From Dryococelus australis (Eukaryota > Arthropoda > Insecta > Phasmatodea > Phasmatidae): a stretch of 64,000 bases of DNA. Position numbers and translations under genes: made by a program. Of this stretch, positions 51,246-64,000 are shown in pieces (position 1 is the stretch's first letter; each line of letters starts with the position of its first letter). Below the pieces are notes generated by a model, which saw nothing but the letters and a program-made list of their open reading frames with translations, had not been told where the DNA came from and made no database searches. Location: NCBI GenBank assembly GCA_029891345.1, contig CM057009.1:89265416-89329415 (forward strand). Direction: 5' to 3'.

Positions 51246-53364
51246 TGGGAGGCAAATTTAACTTATATTTTTGTATTTTTACACCTGCTCGTCTTTTAGT
51301 TAGAAATTAATTTTAATATTTATATAACTATACGGGTAGATTTTCTTCGAGGCTTTTGATACATGGGTCATTTCTCACTGAAATCTATATTACTTGTGTA
51401 TTAAAAGTCAGTTAACTCGTTTATTTCCATTGTTTGTGCCCTTGGCTGTCGTGATGGTAAAGGCTTCTTTCACACATTACGAATATATCGAATCACTGAA
51501 GAATCGAGTCCGACAATCAAAACGATTGACCTTAGTACGGGGCCTGTTTAAAATATGAGGGTCGGTAACATTTATCCGTTTTTGTTCCTGCAAAATAAAA
51601 TAAAGTGAACTTTCCTTTGTTACCTAAGAGATTCTAATAATGATTTACCATATTTGTATTTAAAATTACAATATACCATAAACGCACGTTTATATTTTAT
51701 AGTACGTTCCGCTAGAATATATTGATTTACAAACACCGCAATTAAACATATTATATCGCCAACAGCGTATATTAATCATTAAACCTGGTGAGTTTAAGAG
51801 ATCGATATACTTACTCTTATTATTTAACCATCTTTGTTAAGCAATGTACAATGTTTACAAATTATTTTAAAAACGTTAAAACACGATTGCATTAAAGTAG
51901 GATATATCTTGTATTTTGTTATTTCCATGGATGTTATATTTATGCTGAACTGCCGTATATGAACCTGGTATTGGATCCAGGTTTAAAAATCTCTAACTTA
52001 GTAAATCACGAACATTTAACTTTTTTTTATTTAATTGCGAAATTTTCTTTTGTAATGCGTGCATTTGAAATCACTTTAATTTCCTTGTGCGTGATTCTCT
52101 GTGTGTATTAAGAGATGGGTAGGGGTTATTTCTGAGAAGTTTCCATCATTTCTCTTCGAAATGCTAAATATACATTTTTTCTGCGAACGCAGAAGTGCCC
52201 ACGAAGATATGAACGTGTTGAAATCAACGTTCTTAGACGATATTCCCACATTTTAATATGACTACTTATTTGCATTTGCCTAAATTCATACTTTTCACAC
52301 CTACATTTTAAAAAAGGAAAAATTTTAATTATGAAATTATACCATTAAAATATTACGTTTTCCGAACACGTGATCATAATATTAAAATACACGCTAAACT
52401 TGAAAGAAACCAAAAACATACACAAAGAATTTATAAACAATTTGTCTAGTATAATAATGCGATGGAGTATTTTTAAAGAAATTAATTCTATGCTTTAGCA
52501 TGATATATATGTTAATACCAAACTTTTGTGCCCGCGCTTACCACAAATCACCACGCAAATAATAATTATATTATTATATTTTCTGTTTTAATTTATACCA
52601 TAAAATTTTTTTTTCAAATGTGTGTAACACTTTGTTTATAGTAAAACTTATTTTGCTCTTTCTGAGAATTATATACAGTATTTCGTAATTCCCGATATGT
52701 ATACTATTTTGAAAATCACCAGTAGTAATTAATATTAAACAAAAATTAAAAATGCTTACTACTACAATAATTCTCCCTGTTCAATTGGTCATACATTCGA
52801 AAAATTAAAATGGGAAGATTTTCAATGTGAGCTACATATAATTACGATTTATTTTAAAGTGTTATGAAGCGTATTCAGGCGATCTATATAAATTAATTCT
52901 TTATAAAATAAAAGTCCTATGATTAAAATATAACATCAATAAATTTATTTATTTTTATATATTTATATTTAAGAAGACTACAGGAATAGCCCAGATATCA
53001 AGCAGGCTAATTAAATGTTTAGATTAAGCAGAAAATGCTTGCTTTGCAGTGAGAAGGGCGAAAGGGATAGGACAAAGCAAGAGTAATTATACCTATTAAT
53101 TAGGCACGTTTTAATAGCAGCGGGCAAAAACGATGCACAAATATGTAACGGTTAACGAATTGAAGGCATGTATTTGGCAGATTTAAACCTGGAAGGCGTA
53201 CACATTTTAAATTCCGAGAGGAAATATAAAAATACATACCTACAGGTAAAAAATAATACTGATGGGAAATGACGTTTTATGAACTGTTCAGTTTTAGACA
53301 GGCCTGGTGATGAAAATTTGGTATAAAACGGATTTAAAAAAATAGTGAAAACATTTTTTCAAAC
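51246..53364. other. AT-rich sequence without a recognised feature
   Basis: No repeat pairing or domain-bearing ORF found. Confidence 0.5.
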
Positions 53365-53530
53365 GGTGTGGAGACAGCACAGCGGCAAGTTCGAGACACC
53401 CAGAACTTATTTATTATTCGTAATTCCATCTCGTCTTAAGGTTCTGGAGATGGAGAAGTCTCCAAGGTTGTAGCTGCAAAATGTTGCGGTCATTAATGGT
53501 GTTTAAAAAAAAAAAAAAAAAAAAAAAAAA
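53365..53530 (+). mobile_element. Poly(A)-tailed retroposon fragment
   Basis: GCGGCAAGTTCGAGACACCC contains a box-B-like GTTCGAGAC. It is followed by a short body and a 26-base A run (53505-53530). This is the expected structure of a 5'-worn SINE or a LINE 3' end inserted on the plus strand. Confidence 0.6.
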
Positions 53531-55031
53531 CAAGTAATTAACAAGTGTATCGTTATATTGTAATATCTCCGATTATAATCGGTAAAGACAAGACGCGTGA
53601 GTAACATAAAATATTCTTATAAATGACAAGAATTGGGTGAATAAATAAAAACGATAATTTGAAAAATATTTTCTTACAGGGATAAAACGAATATATAACT
53701 AGTTAAATACCATACCTAGTACTTTTTAAAGAATAAATAACATGAAGCGAATTTATATTGACTACAATATATTATACCCTGTCATAAATTTCACGTTTGA
53801 CATAATTTTGTTTCTAAAATATGCGATATTCTGTACTCAGCATAACCACTGTATTTACAGTTCAGCAGACACTGAAGATCCTTATCTGTATTTCTTATTA
53901 GACGTAGGAGAATCCTGCTCGTTGGTATTTTTAGTAAAAATAATGGTTTTATTGATTGCGGAGTATCAGGAGCTACATAATTCTTCCTGAAATACTTCGT
54001 ATTCACTGCAAACTTAATTAACAATTCACAATCTTTAGATACATTTAAAACTTCTTACTGTTGTTTATATTACTCTCTTGACGCCCAACATAGATTTGAT
54101 TGAAAACTAAACATTCATCGATCTCAAATTACGAAATTTACGAAACTTAAATTAATTTATAACAACCGTTGAAACTTGCGGAAATGGCAAAATTAAAAGA
54201 AGGTGCCACAATTAAAAATAATAAAGAATACAGATAGAATTTAGAGTATTAATAAAATAAAACTAGTTTATTTTACAACACTGTGTAAATGAATACCTAC
54301 TGACGTTATAGTAAGTTAATTAAATATAATAATTTACAATTAAAAAATAAAAGAAAGGTCACTCTAATACATCAAAAATTTTTGTTGCAGTAGTTTATAA
54401 CAACCATGATTAAATAAATGATTAACATGTTATCATTGATATGTTTTGAAAAAATACTTTAAACCCATAAGGAAAAAATAAAAGTATTTTACGTTTTCGA
54501 CACCAAGCAAATATTATCTAACAATTACTGGGCAAATTTACAGATACACGCTGTAGTACTGCAAGAAACAATCATATCTTTATGTGTTTTGCTAAAGACG
54601 TGTTGTGCATGTTTTTCTTAAATTTTGAATGTCGGTAGTTCAGTTCAAGTTTTACTAGCGTCGTGTCTTGTTTTATTTGTACTCAGGTATTTTCTTAATT
54701 GTATTCGATTATCAGCTAACGTTTTATGCCCAATTATGTACATTATAATGGCTTTGTATTCTCTGCTTGAGTGATGTTCAGTATAAATTACTTTTTTCCA
54801 TTTGTAGCAACAGTTATTTTTGTATCATTTTACTTTAGTGCAGGTTTCAGTATCAGTAAATATTATAAGGATGTGGAAAACATCAGAATAATATATCACC
54901 TTTACGATAGTAATTTTTTCAAAAATTATTTTTAAATACGTTGCTGAGAGATAAATAAATATTGTTTTGCTTGCGACGCAGGGGACTAACGCTTTCAAAT
55001 GAGCATGTATGAAAATATGATGATATATTGG
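53531..55031. other. AT-rich sequence without a recognised feature
   Basis: Overlapping 77-82-codon ORFs on both strands (53742-54024) have no domain. Confidence 0.5.
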
Positions 55032-55345
55032 TATAGGCCGTTCACGATAAAGTGAGCACTTTTAAAAGATCTGCTAAAGTTCTGCTTTCTTGCCCATTAT
55101 GTATCCTTCCGCCACATGTAAATAAACATTGCCATGTGACTGCCATGTGATTGCCACATGTTAATGAACTCAATATTTGCATTTCAGGACTGCTAAATGT
55201 AACGTGTATATTATATATAAAACATGTAACATATATGATGTATATAACACATGATATATAGTGTATATATATGTATATGTTTGCATATGCATATATATAA
55301 TGTAAAATATATAATATATATAAAATATGTAACATATATAATTGT

Positions 55346-55690
55346 TTGGGTCATGTCAAAGCTCCGATGGACAAAAACTTTACACAACAAACAATTGAAA
55401 AATGAACGCCCTAGCAATGAAGTCATGGAAACCATAAAAAAGCAAACATTAAACTTGGGTCGTGAACAAGGACCAATACGTCACTTTAAAAAAGGACACA
55501 CATTAGTTAAGCTGAAAAATAATTTGGAAGGTCAGCCATATCCAGATTTTGAAATAATCTAGCACTATTGCACTCCCATGGTACACCACCACTTGTCACA
55601 CAAATTACCAAACATTTAAAAACTGTACCGCAAACTTACCGTTTCCCACGACTCACCGTTTTCTAAGTGCCCCATCGCTCTGTAGCATGA
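55346..55690 (+). other. Coding-like frame within the 55-58.7 kb element
   Basis: The last roughly 65 codons of a plus frame (SKLRWTKTLHNKQLKNERPS...GQPYPDFEII, stop near 55562) have normal amino-acid composition. The upstream part of that ORF is AT-repeat derived. Unassigned. Confidence 0.25.
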
Positions 55691-57357
55691 CTAGTAAAAC
55701 GTAAGCTCGAAAACATGGTAGCTGTGTTTGGCTTCAGCTGACCGAAAGTTAAGTTCAACTAAGCCATCAGGAAAAAACATACATCCTGTAGGCATAAGGT
55801 AGCGGCGTAACGTAGCAGACGTCTGAAGCGTATAAAGTAGACATAGCGAGACAGTGCAAGGCCTTAAATAAAAAACGACAAATAAAAAAATAACGATGCA
55901 CAAAGGGGAAAGGAAGATAATGGGGAGGTAGAACAGCAAGGAAAGACGAGGGGATCTGAGCCGAGTAAAGAGTACACCACTACACAGAATTAGATGGTGC
56001 TAATAAACTTAATGTGATGGTGCTAACGTGGCAGTATATGAAAGTATGTGATATATAAAAAAAAACGAAATATATAAATATGTGCATGTATATGTACATT
56101 TTAAGGATAATTTTATATACACCTTTATAAATGGAGATAAATATATTACAACATAGGCCTATTATCTACATGTAAAATAAAAATAATTTACATTAAAAAT
56201 ATTAACATATCAAAAATGTATTTGTGTATATGTACATATATATTTTTTTGACACCGTTACTCTGTGTTCGTACCCTTCTGAGACCTTCCAAAAAAGAACT
56301 GAACATTTATACTGTGAATTGAAGTTGTAACATAATGCTTGTAACTAGCACCACCTTCATTTGTTCAAAATAATTCTAAAAATAATGTATATAATTTATA
56401 GCTAAGTGAAATGCCGATCCGGTGATCGCCATGTTCCCGGTGTCTCTTGTGGCCCAAATGGGTGCGACATTGCCGTTTTGTCAAACCCACACAGACCTCA
56501 AGAAACAAATTTTACAGGGAAAGTGTATGGACTCTTATCATTGTTGTGATTCCTTCATTGCTATGACTGCAGAAAAACTGAAAACTTAAATGAGAAAAGT
56601 ATTTAAAGAAAATTGCTATGCTAACGAAAAATGGTTCATGCGTGCACACACAAATCTGAAAGAAATATCTTATTATTAATGTAAAACCAATTAATATACA
56701 CAAATGACAGCAAAATGATAATGTAAAGGACAAATTATAAAAGTAATACTTACAGGCAAGTTACTTTAATCTAGTGTACGACCGACACAAACAACCAAAA
56801 TTAAATATTAATATACAACTTAATTTCTAAGATGTAAAAGTATCATGGCATTTATATTAACAAGATTCCAAACATGTTAACATGTTACAATGACATTTAA
56901 GTTAACAAGTAACTCCATATACATGACTCTATCACACCATGCAACACACATTTGAACATTATCACAAATTTTGCAAAAATTTGTGTATATATTATGTAAT
57001 ATATTATGTATATATTATGTAAAAATATATCACTAATATTTGTTTTATACTAGACACTAAAAACGAAATACCATATCTTAACTATCAACATGACGAATAC
57101 ATAAACACACGTGGACTCCAATAACAAATAGTACCCACCCATAACAGATATGTGTATACTACTATCAAGCAGCTGCAAAATGCAAATACCTTTACCTGGT
57201 TATACAAACCTTACCGCCACTGACCACCCAGCACCTACTGTGCAGTAGAACAGCCTGGAACCTCTGTCAGTGTAGCATCAAACTGTGACGTTTATGTTAT
57301 GTTAACAATAATAAAACTTAACGCTGTAACTTGAGATGAATAACTACATGAACACAA

Positions 57358-57810
57358 GTTTGAGGTTAGGCCTACATTATAAAATAACAGTGATTTTAAG
57401 TCGTGTCAAATCAGTGTATAATTATTGAGAGACACATTTGCACTTGTAAACAAGGCCGGTTTAAGAAAGGTTACATGGCTGGGCCTAAATAGATACGTGC
57501 AGACGTATTTGAGGTTAGGCCTACATTACAAAACAAAACAGTGACATAAAAACGTGTAAAATAACGTATTATTACTGCCGGAAAAATTTTCATTTGTTAT
57601 TAAGGCAGATTTCAGAAAGGTTAGATGGCTGGCCCTAAATAGATACGTACAGACGTATTTGAGGTTATGCCTGCATTACAAAACAAAACAGTGTTATAAA
57701 AAAGTGTAAAATTAACGTATAATTATTGATGGAAAAATTTGCACTTTTTGTCAAGACAAATTTAAAACAAAGGTTGAAGAGATGGGCGTAGGTAGATAGG
57801 TACACATAAA
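57358..57810 (+). repeat. 150-bp tandem repeat, three units
   Basis: GAGGTTAGGCCTACATTA-type starts at 57362, 57511 and 57661 give a period of 149-150 bp. Shared blocks are ACAGTG(A/T), AGAAAGGTTA(C/G)ATGGCTGG and AGATACGT(G/A)CAGACGTATTT. The array lies inside the DNA transposon. Confidence 0.85.
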
Positions 57811-58033
57811 TTTTTATATTATTATTCAAACTTTGGATAAAAAATGTACTTCGCAAACTCACATTAATATATTAATGTCACGTTTCTGCTGTCGTTTATT
57901 TACTTTCTATACTGTTATTTAACTTTCCGTTTATAATATCACGTCTCCAACTGCCGATTCCTATTTGTTATTTTCTAATGATTTAATTCAACGTACCGGT
58001 GATACGCGGGGAAAACACGTCGTAAAAACACAT

Positions 58034-58219
58034 TTAAATTTTCCTCCGGACAGTTGCAGTTGAAATTTTCATCATTTTGGCAACTCGTTCGATCACCTTG
58101 CACGGCTTCATCTCTCCTCCACGAATTAACGAATAAATACTTTCGGTGAGATTCATAATGTCTTCCTGACGCTGACTATTCGTACGAGGTTTTCTGGAAC
58201 TCACGACTTTACACAAAAT
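58034..58219 (-). pseudogene. N-terminal DNA-binding fragment of a transposase
   Basis: From an ATG near 58219, the minus strand reads MILCKVVSSRKPRTNSQRQE, then an EDIMNLTESIYSLIRGGEM segment and VAKMMKISTATVRRKI, then a stop. The arrangement, a basic start, a charged helix and a final V-x-x-x-x-x-I-S-x-x-T-V-R-R helix, is that of the helix-turn-helix found at the start of Tc1/IS630-superfamily transposases of insects. The catalytic domain should follow toward 57 kb but is not readable. Its position just inside the right terminus fits a minus-strand transposase gene. Confidence 0.5.
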
Positions 58220-58739
58220 CATTACAACACAGTTAAACACTATACGACCTATAATAAAACAATGATGACTGCAGGTAAGCAGAGAAATAAATGAAAAATA
58301 TTAAAACACAACTTCCAGCTTCCAAATTTGTATAGCTTGGTTCGTAACCACTCCACACAAGCAAAGCCAAGCAACAAGCATGAAGGAACCACAACAACGG
58401 ACCGTTGGTTTTGACCGTTGCACCGATCACGTGACACAATATCATTATGAGTTACAGTAACTACATTATCTTTAAGCCAAAAAGTACTTTAAACTGTATA
58501 AAATACACTTCAAACAACTTAAGTAGCCATAAATTTACACATTACACTTGCAATACAGCACTATTTCTTAGAACTACTTTTCAAATTTCACTGCCGACAT
58601 AACTGGGTGTGTTCATTCCCAGCTCGTTCGGTGACACACATGGTTATACATACGCAGTTGCGGGCAGTGGTATTTTTCCAATGTTGATTTCTAGAGTGCT
58701 CACTTTAACGAGAACGGAATTTAGCAGTAATACTTTACG

Positions 58740-60000
58740 TATAAACAGTTACGGTATCATTTAGTTTTTGACGTATAAAATGCTTTTTCCAAAGTGTGAA
58801 ATTAGTATTATTACATACGTGCTATCGCAAAAATTGGCCCCGAAATTACTTAAAAAATTAATCTCGGCTTTCATGAGCAATCATATACAAAATAAACTGT
58901 TAGTTGTAGAATAAATTTGCCCTTTTAAAAATAGGATTCCTTTTTAATAAATACTTGATAATACGAGATCTGTGCTGCTGTGCTGCTGCTTTTAGCTTAA
59001 ATGCTCTAAAATTCACATTTAATTAAATGTTAAAATTTTCCCGTGCCCTTTCAATTATTCGAATTGGTAGGCTTCGTGGTTTCAAACCAATCTGCTGCTC
59101 CCGCGGCTAGTTGATGTACGTATGATTGGCTATTACTGTCACCGATTTAATTCTTTGAAGGCTGGCTGGTTTTATGACCTGCGTGCCAATTTACAGGCCA
59201 GATGGAACTAACGAGACCTATGACTGTGTTTGAACATCTCCAGCCTGTAATGGGAAGTTCCGACACCACCTTGCGCCCTACTATTAGGGTAGCCTCCACA
59301 CACAATCTGAGAGTTGCAGTTTTTAGCACTGCAAAATATAGTATTGGAAATTATATTCGCAATCGTTCTCGATACAATCCCGTACAGCGACGAAGTATTC
59401 CCTTAGTCGAATAAACGAAGTGAAACTACGATATCGTTCACATTTTAACAACATTTATTTTGGTTTCTTGCAGTGCCTTTTTTAACTGCGGAATATTTAA
59501 TATTAAATAAACGTCACAGAAAATGCAACTATGCCCTTTTTTAGCACCTTCACATTTTTTAAATAAACCCTTTAGAAAATCACCCCATTAATGAGGCATC
59601 TGGTCGTTTTGTAAATACATCGCTTATTATAGGTGTTTCATACTTCTGTTAACGTAAAAAATACTTTGTTTTTGTTTTAGCTAAATTTCACTTATATTTT
59701 ATTTATAAGTTATTGTGTGTCATATAAAATTTATGAGTAAAAAGAGAGATAAAATAGGTACGTGGGTAATGCCTGGTATGAAATAGTTCTCTTGCGAAAT
59801 ATTATTAATCTGAGAACTCACAAATGCTGTGCGTTGTCTCTTCGGTGTAACTTCCTATACTTAATTAATATTTGGCAGCACGATGAGGAGTAATATTCTG
59901 AAAGTAGTACTTTTGCTTGCTTCGGATAAGTTGAAAATTGCAATGCATAGACTATATTATGAAAAGAAAAAAAAATCAACGATAACTTTAAACTATTCGA
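58740..60000. other. AT-rich sequence with a GC-richer patch
   Basis: The patch at 59150-59400 is open on both strands (about 60-70 codons) but without a domain. The rest is AT-rich. Confidence 0.4.
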
Positions 60001-60006
60001 AATGAG

Positions 60007-60209
60007 TTGAACTGTAAAATTGTGAGTCAGTTCAACAGCATGACCTTTATCAAACATGAGGCTGGAGTTCGCTGGAGATGTAGTAAGGTGGAAACGGTGT
60101 CAACCGGAGAATATTCGGCGGTCTCCGACAATATTTGTTACATTTACCACAAGCGAAAGTCGGGAGTAATCGTATTTTGGTATTATTCCTATATCAGAAG
60201 AAGCAGAAC
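60007..60209 (+). other. Candidate exon with a consensus 5' splice site
   Basis: An open frame with mixed composition (...FIKHEAGVRWRCSKVETVST...YHKRKSGVIVFWYYSYIRRS) runs up to AGAAC/GTAAGTTT at 60209/60210, a near-perfect donor. No family recognised and the acceptor is unclear. Confidence 0.3.
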
Positions 60210-60214
60210 GTAAG

Positions 60215-62190
60215 TTTGACTCAAGGCAGTTCTCATAAATTATTCTCGCTAACTTAGCTATTAGCTGTAGCTTTGCGTAATATTAACGTTATGAAGTCTT
60301 GCGGATTGTCGTACGCTTGTTCTTTAATATTAGATCGCACCTTTTAAATAAATAACAAAATCTTTTTATGAGTTGAATTCACACTTATTACAAACTAATA
60401 CACAGAATAGTTAGTAAAATTGTATAAGTGTAAGCAGTTGAAAAGGTCTTTTGGATCATACACAGAAATAATTACAACATAATAATTACTATAATATGAA
60501 GCAAGCATCATTACTTATTATTAATCTGTGCTATGCCATTATAAAGAATACAGGTATGCCTTAGAGTCTATTACTGTGTTGGGAACTGGAACATTTCTTG
60601 TTCACAATATACGTTCGAAAGGTCTGTTATGCGTTCACAAAAACATATAGTCCCCTTGCACGATAACATTCGTATTTTTATTATGAACACTATATGCTGT
60701 ATCGTATTCCTTGCCGCCGTTATTATATTCAGGACATTGGACTCTTAAGTGTCTTGTGGCTGCAGAGTACGCATCACATGCATTCGTAACCAGAAGTCTC
60801 AGGATCTGAGTTTCGTGGAACGTTCCGGCCGTTTACCAAGACCGTCGCGTTCATTTCTTCGCTGGAGTTGGTGATTCCCCAAATGACGTCTCGCTTTCAC
60901 GGATATGAAGTGAAGAGCCCCACATACACGCTCAGCCGCGTGGCATTAGGCGTACGCACAGTGAAACATCGTCAGAGACTCTCGCCGAAATAGTAATAAA
61001 GAAACCGCAATACAACCTACAGGACGAGTGTTGGAATTTTCCGTCGGCGCAAGGTGCGTTTGACCATGTTAATTGTCGCCTCCTAACTGCTATTACTTGG
61101 ATGACACACATGTATATTCTGGGCCTGCCTGACCAACAGCTGTTTGCAGCGTCATGTGGAGATACAGATCGAGAATGTGTGATATTCTGTCACAAACTGC
61201 AAACGAATGGTCCAGATTAAGAAGCTGACGCCAAACTCTCTTATCGTCGACAAAACATGTCTAAATGTACCGGAATGCCCGAGTTGTACAAAAAAGTAAA
61301 CTGTATAGTGAAAAATCTTGATATCGTTACATATATTCCAAAGAAGGAAAACATCCATTCAGGCTAATTACTTGATATGCTTCATCAGTAATAAAGGGAA
61401 TATAATGAGTAATTTTATTCTATTGATAGGAAATTGTGTTCGAATGACTTTTCACTTTCTCTACATATCTTTCTCGAATAAATATTGAGAAATCTGAAGA
61501 TGTCCACTGTCTCAAAGGATATGTGCAGCCGCGACGCTGACTACAGCATAATAGAGCAGAAAGATATTCTATATAAAAAAATGAAATTTATTATGAATTT
61601 CAATGCTATTCAAGCGGTTATTAACTAAAATTTAGTTTTAACTTTTCCTCTTCTGTCGTGTAAGATATGCGAAACTACACACACGACGGTTCTTTATTCT
61701 ACAATATTCAAATTGGAAGGTACAGTGTAGTTATTAGCGTTCTCTTCTCCACATAAACAACTATGATATACGCACGGCAATGTGCAGCTGAATTCCGTGC
61801 ACTTGAAGCTGCATCCTACAGTAAAAAATGAATTCCGGACTCTTGGTAATGCATCCCGGGCAACGCGATGTTATTTTAAGTGGGACAGGTAAAACATCTG
61901 ACAGCTATTCCACATGGTGATTTCGTACCGTTTAGTGTTATAAAATCGTTATAATATTGCTGTAAACTGCGTGTAGAATACCCGGAAGTTCGGCGACCGC
62001 TGTAATCGTTCTTCAATAACGGCAGTGATATGCCGTAGGCTTCAGGTGATATTGAAGCTGAAAGTTTTTTACTCGGAAATAGTGTTGGCGACGACACTAA
62101 GTCTCCCTTGCCACTTTGTAATTTTGCCCAAACTTTCAGATTTCCTGCTAAGCCGTATGAAACGACAACGATCCGAGTGCTTCCTCTCCT
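60215..62190. other. Mixed sequence without a recognised gene
   Basis: 60800-61150 is GC-richer and may be an old repeat or coding fossil, but all frames are broken. Nothing else is supportable. Confidence 0.4.
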
Positions 62191-62950
62191 ACACTCTAAA
62201 AAAATGTTGTCATTTTTACTGAGAAATTCTTTGTAATTTTACAAATGCTTGTATTAGTACAAAGATTTTTCTTGTACAACTACTTGTTTGTAAAACTACA
62301 AGGTACGTGTTCGTAATAGACCTTAGGAAATGTTTGTACTATACTGAGCCGCATCCACGAACTTCAGTATAATCGCGGACACTCAACAACGTAAAACCAT
62401 ATCAAGCTGTTTGAACAAAAACTATGGGTGCCAAAAGAAATGTATTGCAAGTTTGAATTAAGTAAAACACTGAAAACCACTCAAATAATCGTAATAAAAC
62501 GACGTGTTCAATGAAACGTGACCGTGTTATCATAAATGCTAATGTTTCCTAGCTAAACATAACTCTTATATCGACTCTTAATACCCCGTTGTTAAGATAC
62601 GTCTGTACCTTTATTTACATCTAAATATCGTAAGACAAGTTGGTCTTGTGGATAAAGGTGCGGGCTAGTAAAACTCGGGGTGTGTTTTCTAATCCCTGCG
62701 CTGGCGAGGTGTAATTATTTTTAAAATTATATGTTGAATATTTTTGTTTAATTCTATGTTACTAATTCATTACATTTGTTTTTTAGAGGAAAAAAAAGTA
62801 ATTTTATTTACACTTCTCAAAAATGTCAGTTTTATAACACGGCTACCATTTGTAATATGATAAAGAGTTGCTTTGCAGATTTTACAAAAGATTTTCTTGA
62901 CAACTAGGTTTCCTAGGATTTTCCTTGTAAAAGTACAAACAATTATTTTA
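62191..62950. mobile_element. About 760-bp TIR element (CACTNTAAAA type) with an internal SINE-like head
   Basis: ACACTCTAAAAAAATGTTGT at the left and the complement of TCACTAAAATAATTGTTTGT at the right form imperfect inverted ends, each followed by TTTTACAA-rich sequence. Inside, 62637-62720 (TTGGTCTTGTGGATAAAGGTG...TTCTAATCCC) looks like a tRNA-derived SINE head. Confidence 0.5.
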
Positions 62951-63010
62951 GTGATAGCGAGAACCCCATGATAGTGTGACCTGCCAACACTACATTGAAT
63001 AAGGAATTCA

Positions 63011-63232
63011 ATGAAAAATTACTTTGGACACGGGCCATTCCAGAGCTATGTGGCCAAGGAAAACACAGGGACCGATATTAGAAACATACACGAATACAAG
63101 CTAAGTACAGTAGTTGTCAACGGATATTTTAAACGTAAACTTTATTTCACAAAGTATTCAATCGCGCGTTCTACAAAAATAAACGGTTCCAAACAAGACG
63201 AGAAACAGACGAACGAGCCACAAAGTGAAGAA
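63011..63232 (+). other. Candidate exon ending at a splice-donor-like site
   Basis: The frame begins at ATG 63011 (MKNYFGHGPFQSYVAKENTG...), is hydrophilic and basic, and runs to GAAGAAA/GTAAGTA near 63232. The stop lies just beyond, inside the presumed intron. No family recognised. Kozak context (TTCAATG) is ordinary. Confidence 0.3.
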
Positions 63233-63593
63233 AGTAAGTAAAAATACACGCAGTAAACTCTACAAGACCCAGCAAAGGCATCGCAGACGAGCACTGAGGC
63301 GAATACAAATGTGTAAGCTCAAACACTTGTGGCACAACGAGGATAGCCTTAGCGAACCATTAGCGACTTTTCGGCAACTGGCTAGTGTTTCCTTCTTCAG
63401 GTAAACTGGTGAACTATAAAAGCTCAGGGTCTCCTACCACAGCACTACTTGAGGGCAAAATTAAGCAGGTGTCTGTTTATTGCCCCACCCCCCTCTAAAT
63501 ATGACTTATGAAGCTTTATTTCTTCATGCGATGCTCTTCCGATATTGACTACTAGAGTGGAAATTATTTTAACTTCTGAATTTAATAGTAGCA

Positions 63594-63830
63594 TTGTCAA
63601 TTACTAACGCAGGCCTGCATATTTTGGCTGAAATCGGTTGGATGGTTCCTAACGCCGAAAAATTTAAAAACAAGCAAACGGCTGCCGAAAAATGTAAAGA
63701 CGTCTGGCGTCTTTACAAATTGCTTTTAAGTGTAACTAGTTTGGTGAAATGCGATGCATGGGGTAAAAAGTTTTACGGAGGACTCTTAGCATACGCATAT
63801 ACATACATAGACAGGAAGGCGATTTCATAA
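63594..63830 (+). other. Candidate exon near the window end
   Basis: An open frame with mixed, charged composition (AEIGWMVPNAEKFKNKQTAA...CDAWGKKFYGG) follows TTACTAACGCAG, an acceptor-like string, at about 63602-63613 and ends in TAA near 63830. It could be a terminal exon. No domain recognised, and the link to the 63011 frame is speculative. Confidence 0.3.
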
Positions 63831-64000
63831 ACCTATCTTTGCTTCGGAACTTAGACTATAAATCCAAACGAATTGAAAGAAACTATTCAATTCTTTATGG
63901 AAAAATTATAAGTGTAAGAATTTTGGCGACCTCTTAAAATAGTGAATGATTCTTTATATTAATTTATATTTGGAAAAACTTTCTCCAAATGATTGTGGTT

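Larger units (their letters stand above)
55036..58719 (-). mobile_element. DNA transposon of about 3.7 kb sharing termini with the 234-bp MITE
   Basis: The left end is GGCCGTTCACGATAAAGTGA + GCACTTTT, preceded by TATA (55032-55035). The right end is the complement of CCGTTCTCGTTAAAGTGAGC + AC. Both match the MITE termini at 29949-30182 (GGCTGTTCACTGTAAAGTGA...). Inside near the right end is a minus-strand DNA-binding-domain ORF; the rest is decayed or filled with repeats. Confidence 0.6.

Noticed and set aside
55691..55939. 82-codon minus ORF with a hydrophobic N-terminus
   Set aside because: The hydrophobic part comes from T/A-rich codons, and the rest has no recognised family or start.

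Overview
The window reads as a stretch of nuclear DNA from an arthropod, most likely an insect with a large, repeat-rich genome. A polyneopteran such as a cockroach, stick insect or locust would fit, but I cannot name a species. The evidence is the AT-rich base composition, long (TA)n tracts, several tRNA-headed SINE-like retroposons, two decayed Tc1-like transposases of the type common in insects, a pogo/Tigger-like transposase relic, and no dense bacterial or viral ORF layout. I find no intact host protein-coding gene, no rRNA or genuine tRNA gene, and no CRISPR array. Most long ORFs come from low-complexity repeats.

Two very large palindromic elements dominate. Element 1 (1-4752, possibly running off the left edge) is an inverted repeat with arms of about 2.2 kb around a short AT-rich centre. 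Each arm carries, facing outward, a decayed copy of the same gene: a zinc-finger-like module and a conserved C-terminal tail, outside which lies a degenerate minisatellite. Its terminal module recurs about three more times just outside it (4800-5360). Element 2 (about 20471-36150) has arms of about 5 kb and 6 kb around a core of about 4.8 kb. The arms carry subterminal arrays of a GCCATYTTGG motif, mirrored ORFs and long A/C-rich (left) or G/T-rich (right) degenerate tandem repeats. The core holds two tandem, minus-strand copies of an unusual C2HC zinc-finger cassette: one four-finger ORF (27794-28171) and one broken copy (about 28680-29130). The zinc-finger similarity between the two palindromes suggests two members of one class of foldback-like, zinc-finger-bearing elements. 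This is the most interesting content.

Between and after them, region by region: 4.8-10.6 kb holds repeats (about 145-bp and 53-bp tandem arrays, a CTCCATAG minisatellite and a third fragment of the element 1 gene). 10.6-14 kb holds a TA-spaced palindrome, a SINE and a Tc1 fossil. 15-20 kb is mostly unrecognised single-copy-looking DNA. 36.4-37.9 kb holds a second Tc1 fossil cut by a SINE. 38-43 kb holds SINEs, repeat relatives of a later satellite and a GC-rich insert. 47.4-47.9 kb holds a pogo-like relic. 48.1-50.2 kb holds a two-monomer (about 142+142 bp) satellite. 50.7 kb holds three 69-bp repeats. 55.0-58.7 kb is a DNA transposon whose termini match a 234-bp MITE at the inner edge of element 2. 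60-64 kb has a few candidate exons and a small TIR element. All comparisons were made by eye inside this window.
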